Assembly: GCA_003021085.1 (NCBI GenBank)
Contig: PXRE01000040.1
Location: forward strand, 62,001-126,000
DNA: 64,000 nucleotides
From: Halobacteriales archaeon QS_1_68_20
Lineage (GTDB): Archaea > Halobacteriota > Halobacteria > Halobacteriales > PXRE01
Reading direction: 5' to 3'
In this document: positions 9,212-18,396 of the stretch, one piece after another
How positions within the stretch are numbered: position 1 is the stretch's first letter
How the letters are laid out: the number at the start of each line of letters is the position of its first letter
Position numbers and translations under genes: made by a program
The notes under the pieces: generated by a model
Told to the model about the DNA's origin: nothing
The model's input: only the letters and a program-made list of their open reading frames with translations
Databases searched by the model: none

Positions 9212-10348
9212 TCAGTCCTCCAGGAGTGCTTCCTCGCCGTACTTCTCGCGGACGCGCTGGAACCACTGGCGCTGTTCGCGCAGGTGCTCGGGCACGCCGT
9301 CGTAGACGTACTCGAACATCTCCTCGGGGTCCGGCCGCTCGACGGCTTCCGCCTCGTCGATGGCCGCGGCGAGGTCGTCCTCGATGTCCGCTTCGATCTC
9401 CTCGATCCGGTCGTCGTCCAGCAGCCCGCGGTCCCGCAGGAACCGCTCCAGCCGCGGGATCGGGTCCTTCTGCTTCCAGCGCTCGACCTCCTCCTCGTCG
9501 CGGTACACCGTCGGGTCGTCGGCGGTGGTGTGCGCGCCGAAGCGGTACTGGACCGCCTCGATCAGCGTCGGCCGGGTCGCGTGGCCGATGGACTCGTCGA
9601 CGTCCGCGTCGCCGGGGTTCTTGGCCTTCTCGACGGCCTCCCGGGTGACCTTGTACACCGCCAGGGGGTCCATGCCGTCGACCTGGACGCCCTCGAACCC
9701 GTAGGCCTCGGCCTTCTGGGCCAGCGTCGCGGAGGCGGTCTGGCGCTCCCGCGGCACCGAGATGGCCCACTGGTTGTTGTTACAGAAGAACACCGCCGGC
9801 ACGTCGAAGACGCCGGCGAAGTTCAGGCCCTCGTGGAAGTCGCCCTCGCTGGTCGCGCCGTCCCCGAAGTAACAGAGGAACGCCTCGTCGTCGTCGCCCT
9901 GGAGTTTCGACGCCCAGGCGGCCCCGGTCGCGTGGGGGACCTGCGTGGCGATGGGAACCGCGATCGTGAACAGGTTGACGTCCTCGGGGATCTCGTTGCC
10001 GCGCTCGTCGCCCATCCAGTACCGCAGGGTCTTGGTCAGCGGCAGTCCCTTGATGTACGCGCCGATGTGTTCGCGGTAACTCGGGAACATCCAGTCGTCG
10101 TCGTCCAGCGCCATCACGGAGGCGACCTGCGCCCCCTCCTGGCCGGACAGCGGGGCGTACGTTCCCATCCGCCCCTGGCGCTGCAACGACACCGCCCGCT
10201 CGTCGAAGCGCCGCCCGAGTTTCATGTACCGATACATGTCGATCAACTCGTCGTCGGACAGATCCGGTACAGACGCACCCTCGACGAGCTCCCCGTCCTC
10301 GTCGAGGACCTGCACCTTCTCGTCGGGGTCGCGCTGTAGCACGCTCAC
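9212..10348 (-). CDS. pdhA: 2-oxoacid dehydrogenase E1 alpha subunit
   Basis: This 378-residue alpha subunit binds thiamine diphosphate through the GDG...NN motif ([17 protein letters not shown] ... FFCNNNQWA). It also has the YREH segment and the [12 protein letters not shown] phosphorylation-loop-like region. I choose the GTG at 10348 ([19 protein letters not shown]) because haloarchaeal relatives begin there; the more upstream ATG at 10429 would translate the AT-rich promoter. Genes pdhA, pdhB and pdhC are contiguous with 2-3 base gaps. Substrate choice (pyruvate, branched-chain or 2-oxobutyrate) cannot be told from sequence alone. Confidence 0.92.
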   Translation of the reverse strand: MSVLQRDPDEKVQVLDEDGELVEGASVPDLSDDELIDMYRYMKLGRRFDERAVSLQRQGRMGTYAPLSGQEGAQVASVMALDDDDWMFPSYREHIGAYIKGLPLTKTLRYWMGDERGNEIPEDVNLFTIAVPIATQVPHATGAAWASKLQGDDDEAFLCYFGDGATSEGDFHEGLNFAGVFDVPAVFFCNNNQWAISVPRERQTASATLAQKAEAYGFEGVQVDGMDPLAVYKVTREAVEKAKNPGDADVDESIGHATRPTLIEAVQYRFGAHTTADDPTVYRDEEEVERWKQKDPIPRLERFLRDRGLLDDDRIEEIEADIEDDLAAAIDEAEAVERPDPEEMFEYVYDGVPEHLREQRQWFQRVREKYGEEALLED

Positions 10349-10389
10349 GGTGGGACCCTCCGTACCATGTGAAGTACGTCGCTCGCTCG

Positions 10390-10420
10390 CGTTATATGAT
10401 TTTCGTAAATAATTTACTAT
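10390..10420 (-). promoter_or_regulatory. AT-rich promoter of the pdhA-pdhB-pdhC operon
   Basis: The minus strand here has two TATA-like stretches (TTATTTAC and CATATAAC) about 40-70 bases before the GTG start of pdhA, in otherwise GC-rich sequence. It is the only AT-rich block in the 259-base gap between lipA and pdhA. The rest of that gap (10420-10607) shows no gene. Confidence 0.45.
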
Positions 10421-10607
10421 CAACCCCATATTTGCGATGCTTTCACAAAGGCGTTCAGTTCTCGCGGCGAGAACTGCGCGTCCATCCAGAGGCAGGGGGA
10501 GTGACGGACCGTCCGCGCAACTCTATGCGGGTTTCACCCGGTTCACTGAACGTTCGGGCAGTTCTTTCGTCGTTCGGAGGCTGGTACTGGCGGACGGGTC
10601 AGCGCCG

Positions 10608-11552
10608 TCAGTCGCCCGCGTTCGTCGCGCGAGCCGCTTGCCGTGCCTGCTCGACGCTCTTGCCCTCCCGCAACACCGCCTCCACGAACAGTTCGCCGGC
10701 CTTGTAGGACGAGCGCACCATCGGGCCGGACGCGCAGTACAAAAAGCCCATCTCCTCCTCGGCGACCCGTCGCCAGGTCTCGAACTCGTCGGGGTGGACG
10801 TACCGCTCGACGTCGAGGTGCGTCCGGGAGGGCTGGAGGTACTGGCCCAGCGTCACCACGTCGACGTCTGCCTCCCGGAGGTCCGACAGCGTCTGGTAGA
10901 TCTCGTGGTGGTACTCGCCGACCCCGAGCATCAGACTCGTCTTCGTGTAGACGTCGGACTCGCGCTCGACCTGCTCTAGCACGGACAGCGACTGCTCGTA
11001 GCCGGCCCGGCGGTCCCGCACGGGCCACTGGAGGCGCTCGACGGTCTCGACGTTGTGGGCGATCACGTCCGGCTCCGCGTCGATGATCTTCCGGACGAGG
11101 TGCTCCTCGCCCTGGAAGTCCGGAATCAGCACCTCCACGAGGATGCCGGGGTGCCGATCCTTGATCTCGCGGATGGCCTCGGCGAAGTGGCCGGCGCCCT
11201 GGTCCGGCAGGTCGTCGCGGTCGACCGAAGTGAGGACGACGTAGTCCAGGCCGATCTCCGCGACGGCGCTGGCCACGTTCGCCGGTTCGTCGGGGTCCAG
11301 CGGCTCCATGCCGCCGGTCTCGACGTCACAGAAGTTACAGCCGCGCGAGCAGCGGTGGCCCATCAGCATGAAGGTGGCCGTCCCGCCGCCGTCGCCGGGG
11401 CCGCCCGACCAGCACTCCCCGAGGTTGGGGCAGTTGGCCTCCTCGCAGACGGTGTTGAGGTCGTGCTCGCGGAGCGTCCGCTTGACGTCGGTGAACTGCT
11501 CGCCCCGGGGCGGCCGCATCTTCAGCCACTCCGGCTTTCGGGCGCGACTCAT
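10608..11552 (-). CDS. lipA: lipoyl synthase
   Basis: LipA is a radical-SAM enzyme that inserts two sulfurs into octanoyl-lysine on lipoyl domains. The 314-residue product shows both iron-sulfur motifs: CEEANCPNLGEC for the auxiliary cluster and CSRGCNFC for the SAM cluster, followed by the family segment LTSVDRDDLPDQGA. The start is taken at the ATG at 11552 (SRARKPEWLKMRPP); the codon before it is an in-frame GTG. Its place upstream of pdhA on the same strand fits its job of modifying the E2 lipoyl domain encoded in the same cluster. Confidence 0.95.
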   Translation of the reverse strand: MSRARKPEWLKMRPPRGEQFTDVKRTLREHDLNTVCEEANCPNLGECWSGGPGDGGGTATFMLMGHRCSRGCNFCDVETGGMEPLDPDEPANVASAVAEIGLDYVVLTSVDRDDLPDQGAGHFAEAIREIKDRHPGILVEVLIPDFQGEEHLVRKIIDAEPDVIAHNVETVERLQWPVRDRRAGYEQSLSVLEQVERESDVYTKTSLMLGVGEYHHEIYQTLSDLREADVDVVTLGQYLQPSRTHLDVERYVHPDEFETWRRVAEEEMGFLYCASGPMVRSSYKAGELFVEAVLREGKSVEQARQAARATNAGD

Positions 11553-11739
11553 CACTCGACCTAACGCGTGCCGACGCCTAAAAGTCAGGGGCTCCGGTCG
11601 ATAGCGGGGGCGACGACCGAACGCCGTCGAGACGCCGCCGGACGCCGAACTACGAGCGGCGCCGGAGCGACGCTGTCACGGCCCGGTCGTACGCGCTCCG
11701 TTACCAATGGGAACTTTCAATAAGGATGGCACCGCAAGT

Positions 11740-11750
11740 TTATTTATACC
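11740..11750 (+). promoter_or_regulatory. TATA box of the MATE exporter gene
   Basis: TTATTTATACC lies about 20-25 bases before the ATG at 11765, in a position that implies a leaderless mRNA. The rest of the 212-base gap between lipA and this gene shows no other gene. Confidence 0.6.
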
Positions 11751-11764
11751 TACGTGGGCGAAAT

Positions 11765-13171
11765 ATGTTCGACGTCTCACGGGAAGACATAACTGAAGGG
11801 CCACTCGCGAAGGCAATCGTTCTGTTAGCGGCCCCGCTGGTCCTGCAGAACCTCTTTCAGGTCGTCCAGCAGGTGGTGGACACGTTCTGGGTGGGGCGGT
11901 TGAGCGAGGAAGCCGTCGCCGCGATCGGCGTGAACTACCCGGTGACGGCGATCGTGTTCGCGGTCATCATCGTCCTCCCCGGCGTACCGACCCAGGTGCT
12001 CGTCTCCCAGCGGTACGGTGCGGAGAACCTGGCGGCGGCCCGTCGGATCGTGATTCACGGGCTGGTGCTCGCCGTGGTGGTCGGGGTCGCGGTCGGCGCC
12101 GTGACCGTGGCGTTCGCCAGGCCGGCGTTGAACCTGCTCAACCCGGGGGAGGCGGTCCTTCCACTCGCGGCCACGTACCTGTCGACCCTGGCGCTGGGAT
12201 TCCCCCTGGCGGCGATGAGCGACGTCGTGGAGTACGGGTTCATCGGATGGGGTGACACGCGCGCGGCCCTGTACATCAACGTCACGGCCGTCGTCGTCAA
12301 CATCGCGCTCGATCCGTTTCTCATCTTCGGGTGGGGACCGTTCCCCGCGCTCGGCATCCAGGGCGCCGCGCTGGCGACGGTCGTCGGCTACACGTTCGGG
12401 TTCGGTCTCGCGGTGAGCCTGGCACTGGGACTGCGGGACTCACTCACGCTGACCCGGGAGGCGGCCTCCATCCGCCTCCAGGAGTTCTACGAACTCGTCG
12501 ACGTCGGCGCCCCCATCATGATGGAGAAAGTGGGCCGGGACGGCGTCCGGTTGATCATCGTCGGCATCGTCGGCACCGTCGGCGGGGCGGCGGGACTGGC
12601 GGCGTACACCATCGGCGCGCGCGTCTCGTCCATCGCGTTCATCCCGGCGACGGGACTCCAGCAGGCCGCCCAGAGCGTCGTCGGCCAGAACCTCGGCGCC
12701 GAACAACCGGATCGCGCCAGGCGGACGACGTGGATCGGCGTCGCCATGGCGGGCGTCGGACTCACGCTGATCGGCGCCGTCCAGGTGATCGCGCCCGAAC
12801 CGCTCGCACGGTTGTTCGTCCCCGACATCTCGGCGGTGGCGCTCGACCTCACCATCGACTACCTGATCATCCTGGCGCTGGGGTACTGGGCCATCGGCGC
12901 CATGAACCTGTTCACGGCCGGGTTCAACGGGGCGAGTCGGACGCGCATCACCATGGTCGCCAACCTGCTGAAGTACTGGGTCGTCAGGTTACCCATCGCG
13001 GCGGTCGGCGCGTTCGTCCTGGGGTACGGCGTCTACGGCCCGTTCTGGGCGATCACCATCTCGAACGTCGTGGCAGCCATCGGCGCCGGCGGCTACTACT
13101 ACTACACGTCGAACCGCGGCATGTTCGAGCGGGCCGCGAAGGAAGTCAGCGACGCCGCGCCCGGGGACTGA
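11765..13171 (+). CDS. MATE family multidrug/metabolite exporter
   Basis: This 468-residue protein has about 12 hydrophobic segments in two homologous halves, the MATE (DinF/NorM) arrangement. Family features include LLAAPLVLQNLFQVVQQVVD in the first helix, SQRYGAEN after helix 2 and VGQNLGAEQPDRARR in the matching place of the second half, near residue 315. MATE proteins export drugs or metabolites against a sodium or proton gradient; the substrate is unknown here. The ATG at 11765 is chosen because it follows the TATA box at leaderless distance; an upstream frame extension would overlap the promoter. Confidence 0.9.
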   Translation: MFDVSREDITEGPLAKAIVLLAAPLVLQNLFQVVQQVVDTFWVGRLSEEAVAAIGVNYPVTAIVFAVIIVLPGVPTQVLVSQRYGAENLAAARRIVIHGLVLAVVVGVAVGAVTVAFARPALNLLNPGEAVLPLAATYLSTLALGFPLAAMSDVVEYGFIGWGDTRAALYINVTAVVVNIALDPFLIFGWGPFPALGIQGAALATVVGYTFGFGLAVSLALGLRDSLTLTREAASIRLQEFYELVDVGAPIMMEKVGRDGVRLIIVGIVGTVGGAAGLAAYTIGARVSSIAFIPATGLQQAAQSVVGQNLGAEQPDRARRTTWIGVAMAGVGLTLIGAVQVIAPEPLARLFVPDISAVALDLTIDYLIILALGYWAIGAMNLFTAGFNGASRTRITMVANLLKYWVVRLPIAAVGAFVLGYGVYGPFWAITISNVVAAIGAGGYYYYTSNRGMFERAAKEVSDAAPGD

Positions 13172-13301
13172 CAGCGGCGTCGCGTGCCCGACGGGCCGCC
13201 GCGGGTCGCCCACCCCTCGCCGGTCGGCCCGAGTCCGTCCCTCGAACCCCCGTCGGTCCAGAACGGTAACGCCTTTGGTCGCGGCCACCGGTGAACGTCC
13301 C

Positions 13302-15632
13302 GTGAAGGTCGCCGAGGTCGTACCGGAGTTCGCCGACGCGTTCGGGTTCGAGGAGTTCAACCGGATGCAGCGGGAGGCGCTGCCAGCACTGCTGGACCGG
13401 GAGGACAACGTCGTCGCCTCGGCGCCGACCGCCAGCGGGAAGACCGCGCTCGCGGAACTGGCGATCTGCAAGACCCTCCAGGAAGGCGGGACCGCCCTGT
13501 TCGTCGCGCCCCTGCGGGCGCTCACCAACGAGAAGGAGAGCGAGTGGGACCGCTTCGAGGATCTGGGTTACTCGGTGTACGTCGTCACCGGCGAGCGCGA
13601 CCTCAACCCCCGGCGGGCGCGCCGCGCGGACATCCTCGTGATGACCCCCGAAAAGGCCGACTCCGCCAGTCGCAAACACGACACCCGGCGGTACGACTTC
13701 ATCGCCGAGATCGACTGCTGCGTCGTCGACGAGGTCCACCTGCTGGACTCGGATCGAAGGGGGAGCGTCCTCGAGGTCGTGGTCTCGCGGCTCCGGCGAC
13801 TCTGTGACCCCCGGATCGTCGCGCTGTCGGCCACGTTGCCGAACGTGGAGGACGTCGCGGCCTGGCTGGACGCGCCGCCGGAGTGTACGCTCAGTTTCGG
13901 CGACGAGTACCGGCCGGTCGACCTGGAGACGGGGGTGCGGACCTACACCCACGGCGAAAACTCCTTCGCGGACAAGTACCGCCGACTGTACCGGGCGCTG
14001 GACCTGGCGGAACCGCACGTCCGGGACGACGGCCAGGCGCTGATCTTCGTCTCCTCGCGGGGCGACACCGTCCAGGCGGCGAAGAAGGCCCGCGACGAGG
14101 CCGCCGAGCGCGACCTCCCGATGGGTGCCCGCGGCGACTACGACTTCCACAACGAGGCCAAGGAGTTGAGCAACGAGACCCTCCGGAAGTCGGTACTGGA
14201 CGGCGTCGCCTTCCACCACGCCGGCCTCTCGAAGGGCGACAAGGACCTGATCGAGAAGTGGTTCCGGGAGGGCCACGTCCAGTTGCTGTTCTCGACGTCG
14301 ACGCTGGCCTGGGGCGTGAACCTCCCCGCCCGTTGCGTGGTACTCCGTGACACGAAGCTCCACGACCCCCTGGAGGGCGAGGTCGACATGAGTCCGCTTG
14401 ACGTCCTCCAGATGCTCGGCCGCGCGGGCCGGCCGGGCTACGACGACGTCGGCTACGGCTGGGTGATCTGTGACCGCTCGGAGGCCGACAAGTACCGGCG
14501 GTTGCTCCGGGAGGGCACCGAGATCGAGTCCCGGTTGGCCGAGCGACTGGACGCCCACCTCAACGCCGAAATCGCCATGGGCACCGTCCGGGACCTCGAA
14601 GACGTGATGGACTGGCTGGAGACGACGTACTACTACTACCGCGCCCAGAGCGTCCCCGAGCGCTACGACGTGGCGAACCTCCGCGACCGGGTGCGGGACA
14701 CCCTGGAGGACCTCGTCGACCGGGGGTTCGTCGAGACGGGGCCGGACCTCTCGGTGGAGGCGACGCCGCTGGGCCTGCTCACCTCGAAGTTCTACCTCCG
14801 CCTGGAGACCGCCGAGCGGTTCCGGGACCTGGCCCACCGCGACCGGATCGGCGTCGACGCCGTCCTCGAACGGGTGGCCGGCGCCGCCGAGTTCGACAGC
14901 GTCAGCGCCCGCAGCGACGAGCGGGACGCCGTGGACGCGGTCCTGGCAGGGGTCGGATCGGACCTCGACGCGAGCACGCGCAAGGTGCTGGCCATCCTCC
15001 AGTCCTCGATGACCGGGACGACCCCCGCGGAACTCCGGAGCGACGCCTGGGTCATCCGGCAGAACGCCCTCCGGTTGCTCGCCGCGCTCCGGGCGTTCTT
15101 AGAGCGGTTCGCGGGCGCCCGCGAGGCCAACCTCGCCCGCCGCGTGGAGGCCCGCGTCGAACACGGCGTCAGCCACGACGCGGTGGGACTGACGGCCGTC
15201 GACGGCATCGGCGCGGGCCGCGCCCAGAAACTCGCCGGCGAGGGCCTCGTCACGCCGGCGGACGTGCGCGAGGCGGGCGTGGACTGCGTCGTCGACGCCG
15301 GCCTCTCGGCGGGCGTCGCGCAGGGCGTCGTCGAGAGCGCCCAGGCCCTCCCCCGCGTCGCGGTCGAGTGGGACGTCCCCGACGCCGTGGCGGCCGGCGA
15401 CCGCGTCATCGGGGAGGTGACGGTCCGCAACCGCGGCGACGGCGAGAGCGCCGGCGTGCGCGCGACCGTCAACGGCGTCGAGATGACCGAGTCCGACGCC
15501 TACCTCGGGGAGGTGACCGTCCCCGTCGCGGCCGCCGCCGCCGACGAGGACCTCACCTTCGCCGTCGAGGTGTCGTTCCCAGAGTTGCCGATGCATCCCG
15601 TGGTCGAGGAGCGGACGGTCACGGTGCGGTAG
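13302..15632 (+). CDS. Ski2-like DEAD/DEAH helicase with HhH and C-terminal beta domain
   Basis: This is a 776-residue superfamily-2 helicase of the Ski2/Hel308 group. Motif I is APTASGKT (near residue 42), motif II is DEVH, motif III is SAT, and motif VI is QMLGRAGRPG. A winged-helix and ratchet region follows, then a helix-hairpin-helix (GLTAVDGIGAGRAQKLAGEG, about 625-645) and a C-terminal beta-sandwich-like domain (about 685-776) like the Ig-like tail of Sec63-type helicases. Hel308 has DEIH-type motif II and a different C-terminus, so this is a separate haloarchaeal paralogue, probably acting in repair or RNA handling. The GTG at 13302 (VKVAEVVPEFADAF) is the family-like start. Confidence 0.85.
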   Translation: MKVAEVVPEFADAFGFEEFNRMQREALPALLDREDNVVASAPTASGKTALAELAICKTLQEGGTALFVAPLRALTNEKESEWDRFEDLGYSVYVVTGERDLNPRRARRADILVMTPEKADSASRKHDTRRYDFIAEIDCCVVDEVHLLDSDRRGSVLEVVVSRLRRLCDPRIVALSATLPNVEDVAAWLDAPPECTLSFGDEYRPVDLETGVRTYTHGENSFADKYRRLYRALDLAEPHVRDDGQALIFVSSRGDTVQAAKKARDEAAERDLPMGARGDYDFHNEAKELSNETLRKSVLDGVAFHHAGLSKGDKDLIEKWFREGHVQLLFSTSTLAWGVNLPARCVVLRDTKLHDPLEGEVDMSPLDVLQMLGRAGRPGYDDVGYGWVICDRSEADKYRRLLREGTEIESRLAERLDAHLNAEIAMGTVRDLEDVMDWLETTYYYYRAQSVPERYDVANLRDRVRDTLEDLVDRGFVETGPDLSVEATPLGLLTSKFYLRLETAERFRDLAHRDRIGVDAVLERVAGAAEFDSVSARSDERDAVDAVLAGVGSDLDASTRKVLAILQSSMTGTTPAELRSDAWVIRQNALRLLAALRAFLERFAGAREANLARRVEARVEHGVSHDAVGLTAVDGIGAGRAQKLAGEGLVTPADVREAGVDCVVDAGLSAGVAQGVVESAQALPRVAVEWDVPDAVAAGDRVIGEVTVRNRGDGESAGVRATVNGVEMTESDAYLGEVTVPVAAAAADEDLTFAVEVSFPELPMHPVVEERTVTVR

Positions 15633-15662
15633 TATTTTCCACGGTCGGTCCTGGTCGGACGT

Positions 15663-16382
15663 GTGGACCTCGACGTCGACGAAACTCTCGACGGACAGGT
15701 CGCGCTCGTCACCGGTGCGACCAGGGGCATCGGGGCGGCCATCGCGTCGGCGCTCTCGGACATCGGAGCGACCGTTTACGCGGGGGCACGCGACCCCGGC
15801 GACGTCGAGGACGACGACCTCCGGCCCGTTCGCCTCGACGTGACCGAGGACGCGGAGATCCGTGCGGCCGTCGACCGGATCGCCGACGAGACGGGTCGAC
15901 TGGACGTGCTCGTGAACAACGCCGGCCGGGCGCCCCCGGGCGATCCGCTCGACGAGGCGGACGTCGCGGAGATCGACGCGACGTTGGCGACGAACCTCCG
16001 CGGCCCCGTCTTGCTGGCCCGCGAGGCGCTCCCCCTGTTGCCCGACTGACCGGGTGGCCGCGTAGTCAACGTCTCCAGCGGTGACGGTGCCGTCGAGGAA
16101 GTCCAGGCGGGTTACGAGGGCGTCGCCGGGTCCGGGCGCCCGTCCTACCGGATCTCGAAGACCGGGGTGAACGCCCTGACCGCGTGCCTCGACGGCGAGT
16201 ACGGCGAGCGGGGACTGCTCGCCAACGCGGTCCGTCCGGGAGCGGTTCGCACCGACATGGGGGCCGACGACGCGCCGCGCAGTCCCGCCGAGGGCGCGGA
16301 TACGCCGGTCTGGCTGGCGCGGTTCCGGTCGGGCAGTCCGGACGGCCGGTTCTGGCTCGACCGGTCGCCGATCCCCTGGTGA
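15663..16382 (+). pseudogene. short-chain dehydrogenase/reductase with in-frame TGA
   Basis: A single frame of 239 codons encodes a full SDR: cofactor motif TGATRGIG (17-24), NNAG (85-88), the NVSSG strand with catalytic Ser (about 136-140), and the active-site YRISK (Tyr162, Lys166). Codon 129 is TGA, between LLPD and PGGRVVNVSSG, so translation would end before the catalytic residues. No other lesion is seen, and the reading frame is kept on both sides. It is either a recent nonsense mutation (TGA could come from CGA or TGG), a sequencing error, or a readthrough site. Start is GTG at 15663, 30 bases after the helicase stop. Confidence 0.8.
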
Positions 16383-16461
16383 ACCGGTCGACGTTCGGTG
16401 AACGTCCGGGACCGGTGGCCGGCGACCGACGAGTGGTCGAACGGTTGCCACGAAACCCGAT

Positions 16462-16519
16462 TTCGAGTTGGCAGTCCATCACGAAATTGCGGTTCGAGTT
16501 GGCCATCCATCACGGAATT
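16462..16519 (+). repeat. pair of 27-base direct repeats, 31-base period
   Basis: Two copies of a sequence starting TTCGAGTTGG and ending in (A/G)AATT occupy 16462-16488 and 16493-16519, with 24 of 27 bases the same. They lie 70-130 bases upstream of the next start codon (16590) and just before its TATA-like box. Spacing of three helical turns suggests a paired protein-binding site (inference). Confidence 0.65.
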
Positions 16520-16555
16520 CGGCCAGCAGTTACGCATTCGACAACACGGCCGGGG

Positions 16556-16565
16556 GAAATAAATG
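16556..16565 (+). promoter_or_regulatory. TATA-like box before the AlbA-tail gene
   Basis: GAAATAAATG lies about 25 bases before the ATG at 16590, the usual leaderless spacing, and supports that ATG over the GTG at 16578. Confidence 0.5.
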
Positions 16566-16589
16566 TCCCTGTGACGTGTGCTATCGCGG

Positions 16590-17360
16590 ATGACCGTCAG
16601 GAGGGCACTGCTCGATGCTGCCGGGCGGTACGACGAGCACGCGCACCGTGCGGACTACTATCACCAGCGCCGCGCCGACGCCATCGCGGCGGGGGAGACG
16701 CGACTGTCCTCGGGCGAACGCCCGGGACTGGTCTTCCACCTCGTCCCCGAGAGCGCGTTCGCGGGCGACACCGCAGTATCCATCCCGGACGACGTCGGGG
16801 AAGGCGGGTACCTCCCGGTACTGGCCCGCGGGGAGGGCGAGGTCACCTTCACCGCCGACGGGGTAGTCGCACACTGTACCTCCTACGGCGTGACCGGGGC
16901 GTACGTCCGGGTCAGTCGCAACGGCATCGTCGAGGCGAGTTCCCACGCCTTCTTCACCGGGTACGAGGACGACGACCGGACCAGACTGCCGGCGACGACC
17001 TTCGAGTCCGCGTTCGTCGCGGGCGTGCGCGAGTACCTCGCGTTCCTGGAGGTACTGGGCGTCCGCACCCCGGTCCGCCTGGTGCTCAGTCTGGTGAACG
17101 TCTCCGGAGTCGACCTCGTCCACTCGCCGGAGGAAGGCCCGTACGTCCGGGAGAACTTCCCCGGCGACCGGGTGGAACCGCTGGGAGTGACCCTGCGGAG
17201 TTACGACGGGGACCCACACGAGGAACGCCTCGGGCCACTCGTCGACGCCGTCTGGAACGCCGCCGGAATCGACGGGTCACACGAACGAAGGAGCTCCAGC
17301 CGGGACGCCACGGATGACCGGCCCGGGCGGGAGATGGACTCGACCAGGCCCGACGCCTGA
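16590..17360 (+). CDS. protein like the C-terminal part of AlbA/Schlafen-type proteins
   Basis: The 256-residue product resembles, from memory, the C-terminal half of haloarchaeal AlbA/Schlafen-type DNA-binding ATPase-like proteins: an AIAAGETRLSSGERPGLVFHLVPESAF segment, a middle beta-rich part (YVRVSRNGIVEASSHAFF) and the closing VDAVWNAAGIDGS. The N-terminal AlbA DNA-binding domain is missing. It is either a free-standing C-terminal domain or a fragment that now has its own promoter (TATA at 16556, repeats at 16462-16519). The last 20 residues are R/D/S-rich and look unstructured. It converges with the HAD gene 10 bases away. Confidence 0.5.
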   Translation: MTVRRALLDAAGRYDEHAHRADYYHQRRADAIAAGETRLSSGERPGLVFHLVPESAFAGDTAVSIPDDVGEGGYLPVLARGEGEVTFTADGVVAHCTSYGVTGAYVRVSRNGIVEASSHAFFTGYEDDDRTRLPATTFESAFVAGVREYLAFLEVLGVRTPVRLVLSLVNVSGVDLVHSPEEGPYVRENFPGDRVEPLGVTLRSYDGDPHEERLGPLVDAVWNAAGIDGSHERRSSSRDATDDRPGREMDSTRPDA

Positions 17361-17369
17361 ACCGGCGGG

Positions 17370-18023
17370 TTACGCTCGCTCGTCTACCTGCGCCAGTACG
17401 GTCTCGCGCAACGCTTCTGGCGAGTCGATCACCACGTCGGCGGGTCCGTCGCCCGGGTCGCCGCCGAACCGGAACCCGATCACGAACGTCCCGGCGCGGT
17501 GGGCCGCCTCGATGCCGTGGGAGGAGTCCTCCACGACGACGCAGTCGACCGGATCGACGTCCAGCAACTGGGCGGCGTACTCGTAGACGTGGGGTTCCGG
17601 CTTGCCGTCGAAGTCCCGCTCGTCGGCGCTGACGACCACCTCGAAGGCGTCGTGGAGGTCGAACCGGTCGAAGACGACATCGATCCAGCTCGTCGGCGAG
17701 GAGGTGACCATCCCGACCGGGACCTCACGGTCGGCGAGTTCCGCCAGCAGGTCCGACAGCACCGGGAAGAGGGCCGCCCGCTCCCCGAAAATCTCGTGGG
17801 CGGCCTCGTCGAAGACGTCGAGGAACTCCTCGCGGTCGACCGCAGTCCCGTAGTGCTCGTCGAGGTAGTCGTAGATCTCGCGGTAGTTCATGCCCGTGAT
17901 CTCGTCGGCCCGGACGTCCTGGTCGGGGACGACCTTCGGCAGGATCTCCTCGTTCTCCAGGGGGACCCAGTACGATTCCGAATCGACGAGGACGCCGTCC
18001 ATGTCGAAGAGGACTGCAGTCAC
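17370..18023 (-). CDS. HAD-superfamily phosphatase, beta-phosphoglucomutase-like
   Basis: The 217-residue product starts with the HAD motif I FDMDGVLVDSE (both catalytic aspartates present). It has an alpha-helical cap of the C1 type, motif II in VTSSPTSWIDV, motif III Lys in DFDGKPEPHVYEYAA, and motif IV VVEDSSHGIEAAHRAG. This set is typical of the phosphoglycolate phosphatase/beta-phosphoglucomutase subgroup; the substrate is open. The start is the GTG at 18023 (VTAVLFDMDG), because the frame upstream lacks family similarity. The region between it and the Q-rich gene (18024-18396) is a divergent promoter region with an inverted repeat. Confidence 0.85.
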   Translation of the reverse strand: MTAVLFDMDGVLVDSESYWVPLENEEILPKVVPDQDVRADEITGMNYREIYDYLDEHYGTAVDREEFLDVFDEAAHEIFGERAALFPVLSDLLAELADREVPVGMVTSSPTSWIDVVFDRFDLHDAFEVVVSADERDFDGKPEPHVYEYAAQLLDVDPVDCVVVEDSSHGIEAAHRAGTFVIGFRFGGDPGDGPADVVIDSPEALRETVLAQVDERA

Positions 18024-18137
18024 GGGCCACCGTTGGCACCGCCGCGGGAAAGCGGTTTTCGTCGCGGCCACCTGGCGACGACGGGCCGGAGGGAGACGTG
18101 ACGAAGGTGAGTTCGTCCAGGTCCGCCCCGACCGGTA

Positions 18138-18152
18138 CGGGTAGATTACCCG
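18138..18152. promoter_or_regulatory. inverted repeat CGGGTA-GAT-TACCCG in divergent gap
   Basis: A perfect 6-base inverted repeat with a 3-base spacer lies in the 373-base gap between the HAD gene and the Q-rich gene. It may be an operator for either. A TATA-like GTTTATGC sits near 18264, which would give the Q-rich gene a leader of about 110 bases. Nothing coding is seen in the rest of the gap. Confidence 0.35.
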
Positions 18153-18396
18153 AGGATCCGGCGCCTTACCTTCGTTTTTGCGGTGCGAACCGGACGCTCG
18201 GTCCGGGCCGGCGGTGGCAAACGGCGGCCTACCAACCGCCGGAGCCCCGAAACGGTCGACCCGGTTTATGCCAGGCGGAGGTGTACCTCGGGTACGTTCT
18301 CTGGCGCGTCCACGGCTCGTCGAGCGGTCCGCGACGCCCGGTGATCGGTGCACGGAAGACCGGGCGGCGAGCGGTGGCCGCGGGGAACGCGAAACT

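Noticed and set aside
6588-9305. 905-codon open frame on the plus strand across pdhC and pdhB
   Set aside because: Antisense shadow of two well-defined genes; its translation has no family features.
15663-16382. Selenocysteine or pyrrolysine decoding at the internal stop
   Set aside because: The codon is TGA without a visible selenocysteine insertion element, haloarchaea are not known to use Sec, and pyrrolysine needs TAG.
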